NCBI RefSeq assembly: GCF_016735685.1 | Contig: NZ_JAERRA010000002.1 | Coordinates: 1-64,000 of the forward strand | Direction: 5' to 3' | Length of the DNA: 64,000 bases | DNA from: Piscinibacter lacus | Lineage (GTDB): Bacteria > Pseudomonadota > Gammaproteobacteria > Burkholderiales > Burkholderiaceae_C | The notes under the pieces: model-generated | Told to the model about the DNA's origin: nothing | Seen by the model: the letters and a program-made list of their open reading frames with translations, nothing else | Databases searched by the model: none | Made by a program: the position numbers and the translations under genes | Shown: one piece after another, positions 56,119-64,000 of the stretch | How positions within the stretch are numbered: the first letter of the stretch is position 1 | How the letters are laid out: the number at the start of each line of letters is the position of its first letter

Positions 56119-56324
56119 GGCGGCAGGGGTCGGAAGGGCGGTTCGGGAGCGGGTCGGACGACCCAGCGGATCAGTGTAGGGGCAGGCCCGAAGCGCACCG
56201 TGATGGCTGGGTGACAGACACGAGATACCCCGCGACCGACGGACCGTGGCGGCCCCGCAGGCCATACTGTGGCGACGGGCCGCGGGCCGGCCTGGATCAC
56301 GCGCCGCCGAGAAGGACCCCGACC

Positions 56325-56765
56325 ATGGACACTGGATTCAGCCCGAGCACCCTGTGGTGGGTGCTGGCCGGCGTGCTGGTGATTGCCGAGCTGACCAGCG
56401 GCACCTTCTTCCTGCTGATGCTGGCCCTGGGCGCCGTGGCCGGCGCCCTGGCCGCCCTGCTGGGCCTGTCCCTGAGCGGGCAGTTGCTGGCCGCCGCGGC
56501 CACCGGCGGGCTGGCGGTGGCCGGCTGGATCCAGGTCCGCAGCCGCCGACCCCGGCCTCCGGCCGCGCAGGACGCCAACATGAACCTCGACCTCGGCAGC
56601 CGGGTCGACGTGCCGGCCTGGTCGCCCCAGGGCCTGTCCGAGGTGCAGTACCGCGGCGCGCGCTGGCAGGCCCGCCATGCCGGCCCGGGCACGCCGCAGC
56701 CCGGCTGGCATGTCATCGTCGCCATCGAGGGTAACCGCCTCGTGCTTAAAGCCGCCCAGCCCTGA
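56325..56765 (+). CDS. NfeD-like membrane protein
   Basis: A 146-residue protein with two or three membrane helices (LWWVLAGVLVIAELTSGTFF; a long Ala/Leu segment) and a C-terminal OB-fold-like domain (GSRVDVPAW to NRLVLKAA). NfeD proteins pair with SPFH proteins in membrane microdomains. It lies 52 bp upstream of the SPFH gene on the same strand. Confidence 0.88.
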   Translation: MDTGFSPSTLWWVLAGVLVIAELTSGTFFLLMLALGAVAGALAALLGLSLSGQLLAAAATGGLAVAGWIQVRSRRPRPPAAQDANMNLDLGSRVDVPAWSPQGLSEVQYRGARWQARHAGPGTPQPGWHVIVAIEGNRLVLKAAQP

Positions 56766-56817
56766 AGACCCCCGGCCGGTGCCCCCACCGCGCCCGCCCT
56801 GCCCCGGAGCCCGCCCC

Positions 56818-57756
56818 ATGGAAGCCATTGCCTTCGTCCTGCTGATCGCGGTCATCGTCTTCGTCAGCCAGTCGCTGCGCATCGTGCCGCAGCAGAACGC
56901 CTGGGTCGTCGAGCGGCTCGGCAAGTACCACGCCACGCTCACCCCCGGCCTGAACCTACTGGTGCCCTTCATCGACCGCCTGGCCTACAAGCACTCGCTC
57001 AAGGAGATCCCGCTCGACGTGCCCAGCCAGGTCTGCATCACCCGCGACAACACCCAGCTCACCGTCGACGGCGTGCTGTATTTCCAGGTGACCGACCCGA
57101 TGCGGGCGAGCTATGGCTCCAGCAACTACGTCGCCGCGATCACCCAACTGGCCCAGACCACGCTGCGCAGCGTGATCGGCAAGATGGAGCTGGACAAGAC
57201 CTTCGAGGAACGCGAGGCCATCAACAGCGCCGTCGTCAGCGCGCTGGACGAAGCCGCGCTGAACTGGGGCGTGAAGGTGCTGCGCTATGAGATCAAGGAC
57301 TTGACGCCGCCGGCCGAGATCCTGCGCGCGATGCAGCAGCAGATCACCGCCGAACGCGAGAAGCGCGGCCTGATCGCCGCGTCCGAAGGCCGCAAGCAGG
57401 AACAGATCAACATCGCCACCGGCGAGCGCGAGAGCTTCATCGCCCGCTCCGAGGGCGAGAAGCAGGCCGAGATCAACAAGGCCCAGGGCGAGGCCGCCGC
57501 CATTGGCGCCGTCGCCGAGGCCACCGCCGAAGCCATCCGCAAGATCGCTGCGGCCATCCGCGAGCCCGGCGGCGAGCAGGCCGTGCAGCTCAAGGTGGCC
57601 GAGCGCGCCGTCGAGGCCTATGCCCAGCTCGCGCGAACCAACAACACCATGATCGTGCCCGGCAACATGAGCGAAGTGGCTGGCCTGATCGGCACCGCCA
57701 TGGCCCTGCTCAAGCAGGGTCCGGCCACGGCCCCGCCGCCCGCCGACCCGCGCTGA
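56818..57756 (+). CDS. SPFH/stomatin family protein (paraslipin, QmcA-like)
   Basis: A 312-residue protein with an N-terminal membrane anchor (EAIAFVLLIAVIVFVSQ), an SPFH domain (VPQQNAWVVERLGKYHATLTPGLN), and a helical coiled region rich in Glu/Ala/Lys (QITAEREKRGLIAASEGRKQ). These proteins form membrane-bound oligomeric cages affecting proteases and membrane quality. It is coupled with the preceding NfeD-like gene. Confidence 0.92.
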   Translation: MEAIAFVLLIAVIVFVSQSLRIVPQQNAWVVERLGKYHATLTPGLNLLVPFIDRLAYKHSLKEIPLDVPSQVCITRDNTQLTVDGVLYFQVTDPMRASYGSSNYVAAITQLAQTTLRSVIGKMELDKTFEEREAINSAVVSALDEAALNWGVKVLRYEIKDLTPPAEILRAMQQQITAEREKRGLIAASEGRKQEQINIATGERESFIARSEGEKQAEINKAQGEAAAIGAVAEATAEAIRKIAAAIREPGGEQAVQLKVAERAVEAYAQLARTNNTMIVPGNMSEVAGLIGTAMALLKQGPATAPPPADPR

Positions 57757-57779
57757 CCCCTTTCACACCCGGACTGCCG

Positions 57780-58184
57780 ATGAGTGAAGCCCCTGAACGC
57801 GAGGCCCCGACGGTGCTCGCCCGCAATGTGCTGGGCGGCCCGCTGCAAGCCTGCTCCTACGATCCGCTGACCGGCTACCTGCGCGACGGCTGCTGCCAGG
57901 CGCCGCCCGAGGACAGCGGCCGGCACCTGCTCTGCGCCCGCGTGAGCGCCGAGTTCCTGGCCTTCTCGGTCGAGCGCGGCAACGACCTGGTCACCCCGCG
58001 GCCGCAGTGGCGCTTCGCCGGCCTCAAGCCCGGCGACCGCTGGTGCCTGTGCGTGCTGCGCTGGAAGGAGGCCCTGCAGGCCGGCTGCGCGCCGCCGGTC
58101 GTGCTGGAGGCCACCCACGAACGCGCGCTGGCCTTCGTCACCCTGGCGCAACTCCAGGCGCATGCCCACAAGCCAGTCGGGTAG
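57780..58184 (+). CDS. DUF2237 family protein
   Basis: A 134-residue cytoplasmic protein with the DUF2237 pattern: RNVLGGPLQACSYDPLTGYLRDGCC, SAEFLAFSVERGNDL, and GLKPGDRWCLCVLRWKEAL. Conserved cysteines suggest metal or redox chemistry, but the function is unknown. It follows the SPFH gene by 23 bp and ends 44 bp before tRNA-Ser. Confidence 0.9.
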   Translation: MSEAPEREAPTVLARNVLGGPLQACSYDPLTGYLRDGCCQAPPEDSGRHLLCARVSAEFLAFSVERGNDLVTPRPQWRFAGLKPGDRWCLCVLRWKEALQAGCAPPVVLEATHERALAFVTLAQLQAHAHKPVG

Positions 58185-58228
58185 ACTGCGCCGCTTCCCG
58201 AAAGGCCGACTGCGTCCTGCCGGGATCC

Positions 58229-58319
58229 GGAGAGATGGATGAGTGGTTTAAGTCGCACGCCTGGAAAGCGTGTGTGGGTTAACAGCCCACCGCGGGTTCG
58301 AATCCCGCTCTCTCCGCCA
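58229..58319 (+). tRNA. tRNA-Ser (GGA)
   Basis: A class II tRNA of 91 nt beginning GGAGAGATGGATGAG, with anticodon loop CTGGAAA (GGA, Ser), a long variable arm, T-loop GTTCGAA and encoded CCA. A terminator follows. Confidence 0.96.
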
Positions 58320-58356
58320 TTCGACAGGCCAGCGCCTTCCGGCCCGAACAAGCAGC

Positions 58357-58382
58357 AAAGCCCCGCATGACGGGGCTTTTTT
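58357..58382 (+). terminator. intrinsic terminator after tRNA-Ser
   Basis: AAAGCCCCG (58357-58365) pairs with CGGGGCTTT (58371-58379), loop CATGA, followed by more T. This is a compact Rho-independent terminator about 38 nt past the tRNA. Confidence 0.9.
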
Positions 58383-58425
58383 GTGGGCATCCAGTCGCTT
58401 CCAGAACTGCCGTGAGGAAACCGCG

Positions 58426-58617
58426 ATGAATCTTTGGAACGAAATCCGCGACGAGATCCGCCAGACCCTGCCGCAGCCGCCCGAGCGCGCGCTCTTCGAC
58501 AGCGATGAGGAGCACCGGCAGGCCATGGGCATGTGGGAGATGCTGGTCGCCCGCTTGCTGGGCACGCGCCACGCCGGCCAGGACGTGTTGCGCAAGCGGG
58601 ACGACCCGGCGGGCTGA
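58426..58617 (+). CDS. small hypothetical protein
   Basis: A 63-residue open frame (MNLWNEIRDEIRQTLPQPPE...) with a GAGG ribosome site about 8 nt upstream of the ATG, high-GC third positions and a plausible amphipathic composition. I do not recognise a family. It is separated from tRNA-Ser by a terminator and so would need its own promoter. It could be a real small gene or chance. Confidence 0.5.
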   Translation: MNLWNEIRDEIRQTLPQPPERALFDSDEEHRQAMGMWEMLVARLLGTRHAGQDVLRKRDDPAG

Positions 58618-58924
58618 AGGCCGCAAGGCTGCCCCTGCGGCCCCCGCACGCCCCGCCGCGGGGCTCTGCGGCGTCAGGGACTACATTTGAAGCGCGTCTC
58701 TCGCAGAGTCTGGCTGTGTGCCGGCCCCGAAGGACCCGTCTTCCGAGGGCCGAGGCCGCCGGCCGGTCCCCTCAGGCCGACGGCAGGTCCGGCCGCCGCC
58801 CCACCGGCTCGCCGGTGTGCTTGCTGAGCCGCCCCTGCACCGGGCCGGCCGACTGGATACCTTGATCCTCCTCTCCCCCAGCCCGCTTTCGGGCGGCTCC
58901 GGCGCCGTCCGGACGGGCGTGCGC
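58618..58924. other. intergenic region, no gene seen
   Basis: About 300 bp of GC-rich sequence without a convincing gene. A small hairpin GCCCGC-TTT-CGGGC near 58880-58895 precedes the transglutaminase gene. The open frame continues upstream of that gene but is Arg/Pro/Gly-rich and does not look coding. Confidence 0.5.
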
Positions 58925-59797
58925 ATGGACCTGCGCGTCGATCTGCGCTACGAGATCGATGCGCAGGGCGCAGACTTCATCTTCCACATCCACGCGGCCA
59001 ACACGGCCTGCCAGACGGTGCTGTCGGAAAGCCTGCGGCTGAGCCAGCCGATCGCACCACGCATGGCCCTGGACCCGGCCACCGGCAACCGCAGCCTGCG
59101 CCTGCGCGCGCTGCCCGGCGAACTGCTGCTGCACTACACGGCCAGCGTCGACGTCGAGCACCACCGCATGGATCCGACCTTGGTCGGCGAGGTGCCCGTC
59201 TGCCGCCTGCCGGCCGAAGCCATCCCCTACCTCTACCCCAGCCGCTACTGCCAGTCCGATCAGCTCACGGCCATGGCCTGCCAGCTCTTCGGCGGGCACT
59301 GGCAGGGGCACGGTCGAGTGCAGGCCATCCAGGCCTGGGTGCAGCAGCACATGCGCTTCACGCCGAACACCTCGAATTCGGCGACTTCGGCGCTCGACAC
59401 GCTGCAATCGCGGGTCGGCGTCTGCCGCGACTTTGCGCACCTGATGATCGCGCTGTGCCGCGCGCTGAACATCCCGGCCCGCTTCGTGACCGCGACAGAC
59501 TACGGCGCCGACCCGGCGCTGGGCCCGCCGGACTTCCATGCCTATGTGGAGGCCTACCTCGGCGACCGCTGGTACCTGTTCGACCCCTCCGGCACCGCCA
59601 TCCCGATGGGCTTGATGCGCCTGGCCACGGGCCGCGATGCGGCGGATGTGGCCTTCGCCACGGTCTTCGGCGGCGTGCGCACCCATGCGCCGGGCATCCA
59701 CAGCGAGGCGCGCCTCGGCGGCCTGCCGCACCATGTGTTGCCGACGCGCACCCGCGACGCCCTGTCGACCGATGGCGGTCGCGGCCTGCCCGGCTGA
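58925..59797 (+). CDS. transglutaminase-like cysteine protease family protein
   Basis: A 290-residue protein with an N-terminal beta domain and a transglutaminase core. The catalytic triad is visible: Cys in SRVGVCRDFAHL, His in PDFHAYVEAYL and Asp in LFDPSG. Bacterial members often act as peptidases or amidases; the substrate is unknown. There is no signal peptide if the ATG at 58925 is used (MDLRVDLRYEID), which fits the family N-terminus. Confidence 0.9.
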   Translation: MDLRVDLRYEIDAQGADFIFHIHAANTACQTVLSESLRLSQPIAPRMALDPATGNRSLRLRALPGELLLHYTASVDVEHHRMDPTLVGEVPVCRLPAEAIPYLYPSRYCQSDQLTAMACQLFGGHWQGHGRVQAIQAWVQQHMRFTPNTSNSATSALDTLQSRVGVCRDFAHLMIALCRALNIPARFVTATDYGADPALGPPDFHAYVEAYLGDRWYLFDPSGTAIPMGLMRLATGRDAADVAFATVFGGVRTHAPGIHSEARLGGLPHHVLPTRTRDALSTDGGRGLPG

Positions 59798-59835
59798 GTG
59801 GGCCCGCGAGCCGCGGCTATACTTGCGGGCTTGTC

Positions 59836-59911
59836 GCCGGTGTAGCTCAGTTGGTAGAGCAGCGCATTCGTAATGCGAAGGTCGGGAGTTCGACTCTCTT
59901 CACCGGCACCA
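59836..59911 (+). tRNA. tRNA-Thr (CGT)
   Basis: A 76-nt tRNA beginning GCCGGTGTAGCTCAG, with anticodon loop TTCGTAA (CGT, Thr), T-loop GTTCGAC and encoded CCA. TATACT at 59818-59823 is a good -10 element just upstream. An intrinsic terminator follows. Confidence 0.96.
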
Positions 59912-59923
59912 TCGCTCGCGAGA

Positions 59924-59958
59924 AACCCCCGCTGTCCACCGGACGCCGGGGGTTTTTT
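59924..59958 (+). terminator. intrinsic terminator after tRNA-Thr
   Basis: AACCCCCG (59924-59931) pairs with CGGGGGTT (59947-59954), followed by a run of T. It lies about 12 nt after the tRNA 3' end. Confidence 0.9.
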
Positions 59959-60062
59959 CTTGGCTGCAGCAGGCAGCCGCAAGACCACAAGGCCACGCGC
60001 TGAGGAGACGGGCCAGAACGGGCCGAGCCGGACGGCCCCCCAAGGGCCACCCAAGGCCGGGC

Positions 60063-61322
60063 TCAGGCCTGGGTATGCAGCCAGTCCAGGCGGCGGCGGG
60101 CGATCTCGTCGATGAGGGCGCAGGCCAGCAAGCGCTTGTCGGCGCTGCGGCCGTCGGCGGGCAGCGGCGTGGCGTGGTGGGCGTCGACCAGCAGCAGGCT
60201 GTTGTCGTCGCGGCCGAAGGTGGCCGGGCCGAGGTTGCCCACGACCAGAGGCAGCTTCTTGCGGATCAGCTTGTCGCGAGCATGGGCCTCAAGCTGCTCG
60301 CTCTCGGCCGCGAAGCCGACGCAGAAGGGCGGCGCCGGCAGTGCCGCGACGCGGGCGAGGATGTCCTCGTTCTCGCTCAGCTCCAGTTGCGGCGGCACCT
60401 TCTTGCCGTCTTTCTTGAGCTTGTGCGGCGCCAGCGCGGCCGGGCGCCAGTCGGCCACGGCGGCGGTGGCGATGAAGACGCCTTGCCGGCCCAGGGCCTG
60501 GGCGCGCGGCAGCACGGCCTGCAGCATGTCCTGGGCGGTCTGCACGTCGATGCGCTGCACGCCCGCCGGCGTGGGCAGGTGCACCGGACCGGCCACCAGG
60601 GTGACGCGGGCGCCGGCCTCGGCCGCGGCGCGGGCCAGTGCAAAGCCCATCTTGCCGCTGGAGCGGTTGGTCAGGCCGCGCACCGGATCGATGGGCTCGA
60701 AGGTGGGGCCGGCGGTGATCAGCAATTCGCAGCCCGCCAGCCGCTTGGGCCGGAAGTGCGCGATCACGGCCTCCAGAAGGGCCTGCGGCTCCAGCATGCG
60801 GCCATCGCCGGTTTCGCCGCAAGCCTGCTCGCCATGGTCGGGGCCGAGGATTTCGGCACCGTCGGCGCGCAACTGCGCCAGGTTGCGCTGGGTGGCCGGA
60901 TGGCTCCACATCTCGCGGTTCATGGCCGGGGCCACCAGCAGGGCGCAGCGCTCGCGCGGGCGGGCCAGGGCGGTGAGGCTCAGCAGCTCGTCGGCCCGGC
61001 CGTGGGCCAGGCGGGCGATCAGGTCGGCGCTGGCCGGCGCGATCAGCAGGGCCTCGGCCTCGCGGCCCAGCACGATGTGCGGCATGTGGTTGGGCGTGGC
61101 CGCATCCCAGGGCGTGGTGTGCACCGGTCGGCCGGACAGGGCCTGCATCGTCGCCACGCCGATGAACTGCTGCGCGGCCTCGCTCATCATCACCGTGACC
61201 TCGGCGCCGGCCTTGCCGAGCAGGCGCAGCAGCTCGGCCGCCTTGTAGCAGGCCACGCCGCCGGACAGGGCGAGCACGAGGCGGCGGCCGGCAAGCTCGG
61301 CGGGGGCAAGGGGGGCGTTCAT
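60063..61322 (-). CDS. coaBC: bifunctional phosphopantothenoylcysteine decarboxylase / phosphopantothenate-cysteine ligase
   Basis: A 419-residue coenzyme A biosynthesis enzyme. CoaC part: flavin site [15 protein letters not shown], catalytic-type His in PNHMPH, APASAD and PAMNREMW with GETGDGRM. CoaB part from about residue 200: [41 protein letters not shown] and CVGFAAESE. It is convergent with tRNA-Thr and monocistronic by appearance. Confidence 0.96.
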   Translation of the reverse strand: MNAPLAPAELAGRRLVLALSGGVACYKAAELLRLLGKAGAEVTVMMSEAAQQFIGVATMQALSGRPVHTTPWDAATPNHMPHIVLGREAEALLIAPASADLIARLAHGRADELLSLTALARPRERCALLVAPAMNREMWSHPATQRNLAQLRADGAEILGPDHGEQACGETGDGRMLEPQALLEAVIAHFRPKRLAGCELLITAGPTFEPIDPVRGLTNRSSGKMGFALARAAAEAGARVTLVAGPVHLPTPAGVQRIDVQTAQDMLQAVLPRAQALGRQGVFIATAAVADWRPAALAPHKLKKDGKKVPPQLELSENEDILARVAALPAPPFCVGFAAESEQLEAHARDKLIRKKLPLVVGNLGPATFGRDDNSLLLVDAHHATPLPADGRSADKRLLACALIDEIARRRLDWLHTQA

Positions 61323-61395
61323 CGGCAGGGGGAGGGGTCGATCGCTGGGGTCGCGAGCTTAAACCGCGAACCCGGGCCGGCTCCGGAGGGCGGGC

Positions 61396-61695
61396 TCAGC
61401 CGCCGCCGCGCTGCATCCACAGGTCGAAGTGCCGCATGAAGGCCAGGCGCGCCGCATGGTCCAGTCCGCTGAAGGCAAAGCGCACCCCCAGCCTGGGCAG
61501 GGTCAGCAGGGCGATGCGACGCGGCGGCAGTGCGGACCAGCTCAGCCGCAGTTCCCCCGCATCGATCTGCACCCGGGCGCTGCCGGGCGCCAGGCTCAGG
61601 GCATGCGACTGCACCGCACCGGGAAGCCAGCCCAGCCATTCGGTCTCGGTGCAGGCCATGTCGCGCTCGAACTGTTCAGGGTAGGTGGATTGCAT
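61396..61695 (-). CDS. small conserved hypothetical protein
   Basis: A 99-residue cytoplasmic protein (MQSTYPEQFERDMACTE...) ending DLWMQRGGG. The pattern ACTEAEWLGWLPG-like start, PRRIALLTLPR middle and Gly-rich end is familiar from unnamed Burkholderiales proteins. The function is unknown. It lies downstream of the MoaD-like gene, separated by the repeat pair, and may be the end of the same transcript. ATG 61695 is chosen because the frame upstream runs through the repeats. Confidence 0.7.
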   Translation of the reverse strand: MQSTYPEQFERDMACTETEWLGWLPGAVQSHALSLAPGSARVQIDAGELRLSWSALPPRRIALLTLPRLGVRFAFSGLDHAARLAFMRHFDLWMQRGGG

Positions 61696-61711
61696 GAGGA
61701 GGGTGCCGGAG

Positions 61712-61835
61712 CTCGGTCGGTTCGTGCGGCTGCCCTGGGTCCGCAGGGACCCAGGGCATCGTCCTGACACGCCCACGACCTCGCGGAACTCGGTCGGTTC
61801 GTGCGGCTGCCCTGGGTCCGCAGGGACCCAGGGCA
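61712..61835. repeat. pair of 47-bp direct repeats with internal hairpin
   Basis: Two identical 47-bp copies (61712-61758 and 61789-61835) begin CTCGGTCGGTTCGTGCGGC. Each ends in a perfect 12-bp hairpin (TGCCCTGGGTCC and its complement, loop GCAG). Period is 77 bp. They look like REP-type elements. They lie between the small conserved gene and the MoaD-like gene. Confidence 0.9.
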
Positions 61836-61843
61836 GTCCGCAC

Positions 61844-62098
61844 TCACCCACCGGCGATAGGGGGCCAGATGGCGAGGGTGTCGCCGGGCTTCAGGCTGCG
61901 GGTGTCGCGTTCCTCGGGGGGCACGTAGACGCCGTTGATCAGCACCAGATGCACCAGGCGCATCGGCAGCGCATAGGGCTCGATGATCTGGGCCAGAGTG
62001 GCGCCGTCCGGCACCTCGATGAGAACCTGGTTGCTGCGCCGGGCTTCGGGCGGCAGGTGATCGGTCAGCGAGGCGTAGAGCTTGAAGGTGATCTGCAT
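61844..62098 (-). CDS. MoaD/ThiS family sulfur-carrier protein
   Basis: An 84-residue ubiquitin-like protein (MQITFKLYASLTDHLPPEAR...) with the terminal Gly-Gly (PPIAGG) needed for adenylation and thiocarboxylate formation. MoaD-type carriers supply sulfur for molybdopterin. Next to an aldehyde oxidoreductase gene, it likely serves a dedicated tungsten- or molybdopterin pathway, as with AorD in Aromatoleum. Confidence 0.85.
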   Translation of the reverse strand: MQITFKLYASLTDHLPPEARRSNQVLIEVPDGATLAQIIEPYALPMRLVHLVLINGVYVPPEERDTRSLKPGDTLAIWPPIAGG

Positions 62099-62155
62099 GG
62101 GTCGGGCGGGGCGCTGCGGCGGGTCGGGCAGGCGCGAGCATCGCTGAAAACGACG

Positions 62156-62188
62156 GCGCCGCGCAGGCCGGACGGACCTGCGCGGCGC
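62156..62188 (-). other. strong inverted repeat between the FAD oxidoreductase and MoaD-like genes
   Basis: Perfect 12-bp arms GCGCCGCGCAGG and CCTGCGCGGCGC with a 9-nt loop lie in the 135-bp gap. There is no real T tract (minus strand continues CGTCGTTTTC), so this may be a weak terminator or an mRNA processing or stability element within the operon. Confidence 0.55.
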
Positions 62189-62233
62189 AAGGCCTGAACC
62201 GCAGTCGCCTCAGGACGCTGCGGTCGTGCACGT

Positions 62234-63622
62234 TCAGTGCGGTCGGGCGGTGGCCCAGGCCGACTGCGCCTGGGCCTGGGCTAGGTAGGCTTCCATCAGG
62301 CGGGTCGGATCGGCCTTGAGCTTGGCCTTCCATTCGCCCAGGCGGATGCGGCCCTCGACCAAGCCGCGCATGACGCCCACATGGTCGGTCCAGCCGATGC
62401 TGTTGCAGCCCACCAGTCGCTCACCGGCGTCGAATTGCAGGCTCAGCAGCTTGTAGTTGGCCTCGTCGAGCAGCTCGACCTGCTCACCGCCAGGCACGCC
62501 GTCCCAGGCGCCGAAGCTGGCCGAGATCAGGCCCAGGGTGTCGAGCACATTGATCTGCGGCACGCGCTTGAGCACGGCATGGCGGCCGAGCATGTTCATG
62601 GCGGCGACGAAAGCCTGGTCGGCGGCATTGGGCTGGATGGCGCTGACGACATGGCTCTTGGTGGCCAGGTCGTAGGCGGCCGCGCAATCGCCCGCGGTGT
62701 AGACATCGGGCAGGTTGGTGCGCAGTCGTTCGTCGGCGACGATGCCGCCGTCGATCGCCAGGCCGCTGTCCTTCAGGAACGCGACATTCGGCTTGACGCC
62801 GGTGGCACTGATGACGAGGTCCACCTCCAGGGTCTGGCCGTTGGAGAGCTGGACCTGCATCGGGCCATCGGCCGGCGCCGGGGCGGCCGGGGCCGCTGCG
62901 GCGCCACCGCCGAGACCGAGGAAGCCCTTGACCTTGTCGAGCAGGCCCCCAGCCTCGGCCGGCGCGGGTGCCGCGGCGGCCGCAGCGGCCGGGCGGATGG
63001 CCTCGACGCGGGTGCTGGTGAAGACCCGCACGCCCTTCTTCTCGCACCAGGTCTTGATCATGGTGCCGGCGGTCGGGCCCATCATGCGGGGCACCATGCG
63101 GTCACCCATCTCGACGACGGTGAGCTTGACGCCGCGCAGGGCCAGCGCCTCCATGATGATGCAGCCGATGAAGCCGGCGCCCATCTGCAGCACGCGCGCG
63201 CCGGGCTGGGCCAGGGCGGCGATGGCGCGGGCGTTCTCCAGCGTCCAGCAGGGCTGCACGCCGGGCAGGTCCATGCCCGGGATGGGCGGGCGCACGGGCT
63301 GGCTGCCGGTGGCGATCAGCAGCTTGTCGTAGCCCAGGATGCTGCCGTTGTCGAGCGTGACGGTCTTGCCCGCCGCATCGACACGGACTGCGCGCTGGCG
63401 CAGCACCTGGATGTTCTGCGCGCGGAAATTGGCCTCGCTGCGGCGCAGGTAGGTGCCGTCCTCGCCGACCTTGCCGATCAGCAGATAGGGGATGGCCATG
63501 CGCGAATAGGGCGGCTCCGGCTCGTCACCGACGACGGTGATGGTGTCGTAGGGCGAGTACTTGCGGATCGTCTCGGCGGCGATCACGCCGGCCGGGCCGG
63601 CCCCGAGGATCAGGTGACGCAT
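62234..63622 (-). CDS. aorC: FAD/NAD-linked oxidoreductase of the aldehyde oxidoreductase operon (AorC-like)
   Basis: A 462-residue pyridine nucleotide-disulfide-type oxidoreductase. The FAD motif is GAGPAGVIAAE (residues 7-17), the NAD-binding motif is GAGFIGC (about 148-154), and the second FAD motif is YTAGDCA. An Ala/Pro-rich insert with the helix GLLDKVKGFLGLG lies at residues 211-253 inside the NAD domain. Between an AOR gene and a MoaD-like gene, it likely passes electrons from the aldehyde oxidoreductase to NAD+, as AorC does. The symbol is by analogy of context. Confidence 0.7.
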   Translation of the reverse strand: MRHLILGAGPAGVIAAETIRKYSPYDTITVVGDEPEPPYSRMAIPYLLIGKVGEDGTYLRRSEANFRAQNIQVLRQRAVRVDAAGKTVTLDNGSILGYDKLLIATGSQPVRPPIPGMDLPGVQPCWTLENARAIAALAQPGARVLQMGAGFIGCIIMEALALRGVKLTVVEMGDRMVPRMMGPTAGTMIKTWCEKKGVRVFTSTRVEAIRPAAAAAAAPAPAEAGGLLDKVKGFLGLGGGAAAAPAAPAPADGPMQVQLSNGQTLEVDLVISATGVKPNVAFLKDSGLAIDGGIVADERLRTNLPDVYTAGDCAAAYDLATKSHVVSAIQPNAADQAFVAAMNMLGRHAVLKRVPQINVLDTLGLISASFGAWDGVPGGEQVELLDEANYKLLSLQFDAGERLVGCNSIGWTDHVGVMRGLVEGRIRLGEWKAKLKADPTRLMEAYLAQAQAQSAWATARPH

Positions 63623-63756
63623 CGCTCGTCTCCAGGAATCAAGCGTTCAAACAAGACAAAGGGCGGATCAAGTGGCCTTGTCCGCCCTGCCCCGCTCGCG
63701 CCTTGCGGCGGGCGGGCTCTCAGCCGATGAGGCTGCGGTGAATCAAGCCCTGGGGC

Positions 63757-64000
63757 TCAGAGGCTGAGCCGGGCACGGGTCTCGGGCAGCGGACGGCCCT
63801 CGGTGTCCCAGCCGCGGATCGCGTAGTACTTCGGCAGCATCTCCGGCAGCTTGTTGACCAGGCCGGTGGCCGGGCCGGTCTTGGCCGGCTCGTTCAGCAG
63901 GCGCGGCGGCAGCGAGTCGTCCTTGGCGGTGAAGCCGGCCGCATTGTTGAACTCGCGCTCCATGTTCCAGATGCGCTCGCCGATCTCGTTCAGGTTGTCG
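63757..64000 (-). CDS. aldehyde:ferredoxin oxidoreductase, C-terminal part (gene leaves the window)
   Basis: About 81 C-terminal residues, on the minus strand, with the start beyond position 64000. The segments [28 protein letters not shown] and [21 protein letters not shown] match the conserved end of tungsten-dependent aldehyde:ferredoxin oxidoreductases (family end pattern: LxExYxxRGWDxxGxP). It would oxidise aldehydes to acids. It is 134 bp upstream of the AorC-like gene. Confidence 0.85.
   Translation of the reverse strand, partial: DNLNEIGERIWNMEREFNNAAGFTAKDDSLPPRLLNEPAKTGPATGLVNKLPEMLPKYYAIRGWDTEGRPLPETRARLSL

Overview
The window reads as chromosome from a high-GC betaproteobacterium of the order Burkholderiales, probably near Rubrivivax, Leptothrix, Ideonella or Roseateles. 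The basis is very strong G/C third-position bias, the gene order rimP-nusA-infB-rbfA-truB-typA, the order hupB-tRNA-Val-ppiD, an endonuclease-type MutL, and a complete cbb3 oxidase cluster with its own FNR regulator. The genus is inference; no rRNA is present.

Layout. 0.2-1.5 kb: icd with its terminator. 1.6-11.1 kb: microaerobic respiration block, with a TauE/SafE-like membrane protein, fnr, a FixH-like protein, ccoG, ccoPQON, ccoS and the copper ATPase ccoI. A perfect FNR box lies upstream of ccoN. 11.2-20.0 kb: DUF192 protein, pepN, fbp, a 5'-nucleotidase-like lipoprotein and mutL. 20.0-21.75 kb: a low-GC island with at least one well-formed integron attC site and three small genes (an unknown, a HEPN/AbiU2-like protein and a lipoprotein). 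No integrase is in the window, so it looks like an attC cluster without integrase. 22-25.7 kb: ynfA, an RsuA/RluB/RluF-type pseudouridine synthase with a very long Gly/Arg-rich N-terminus, and miaA. 25.8-37 kb: a translationally coupled cellulose synthesis operon with unusual architecture: a BcsQ-like protein with an extra N-terminal region, fused BcsA-BcsB, BcsZ, and BcsC split into a TPR protein and a beta-barrel protein. It is divergent from an HTH regulator, and the long AT-richer region between them is full of TGCAT/ATGCA motifs.

38-52 kb: one long minus-strand housekeeping series (rimP, nusA, infB, rbfA, truB, typA, a hydrolase, dusA, hupB, tRNA-Val, ppiD, tRNA-His). A strong intrinsic terminator sits between the predicted rimP promoter and rimP. 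52-60 kb: fabI, a DXD glycosyltransferase, an Orn/Lys/Arg decarboxylase, an nfeD/SPFH pair, a DUF2237 protein, tRNA-Ser, a transglutaminase-like protein and tRNA-Thr. 60-64 kb: coaBC, a small conserved protein, a pair of 47-bp hairpin repeats, a MoaD/ThiS protein, an FAD oxidoreductase, and the 3' end of an aldehyde:ferredoxin oxidoreductase gene that leaves the window. The last three look like a tungsten or molybdenum aldehyde oxidoreductase operon.

The most unusual items are the mutL-miaA integron-like island with a possible defence gene, the rearranged cellulose operon, the putative attenuator ahead of rimP-nusA-infB, and the repeat-rich pseudouridine synthase.
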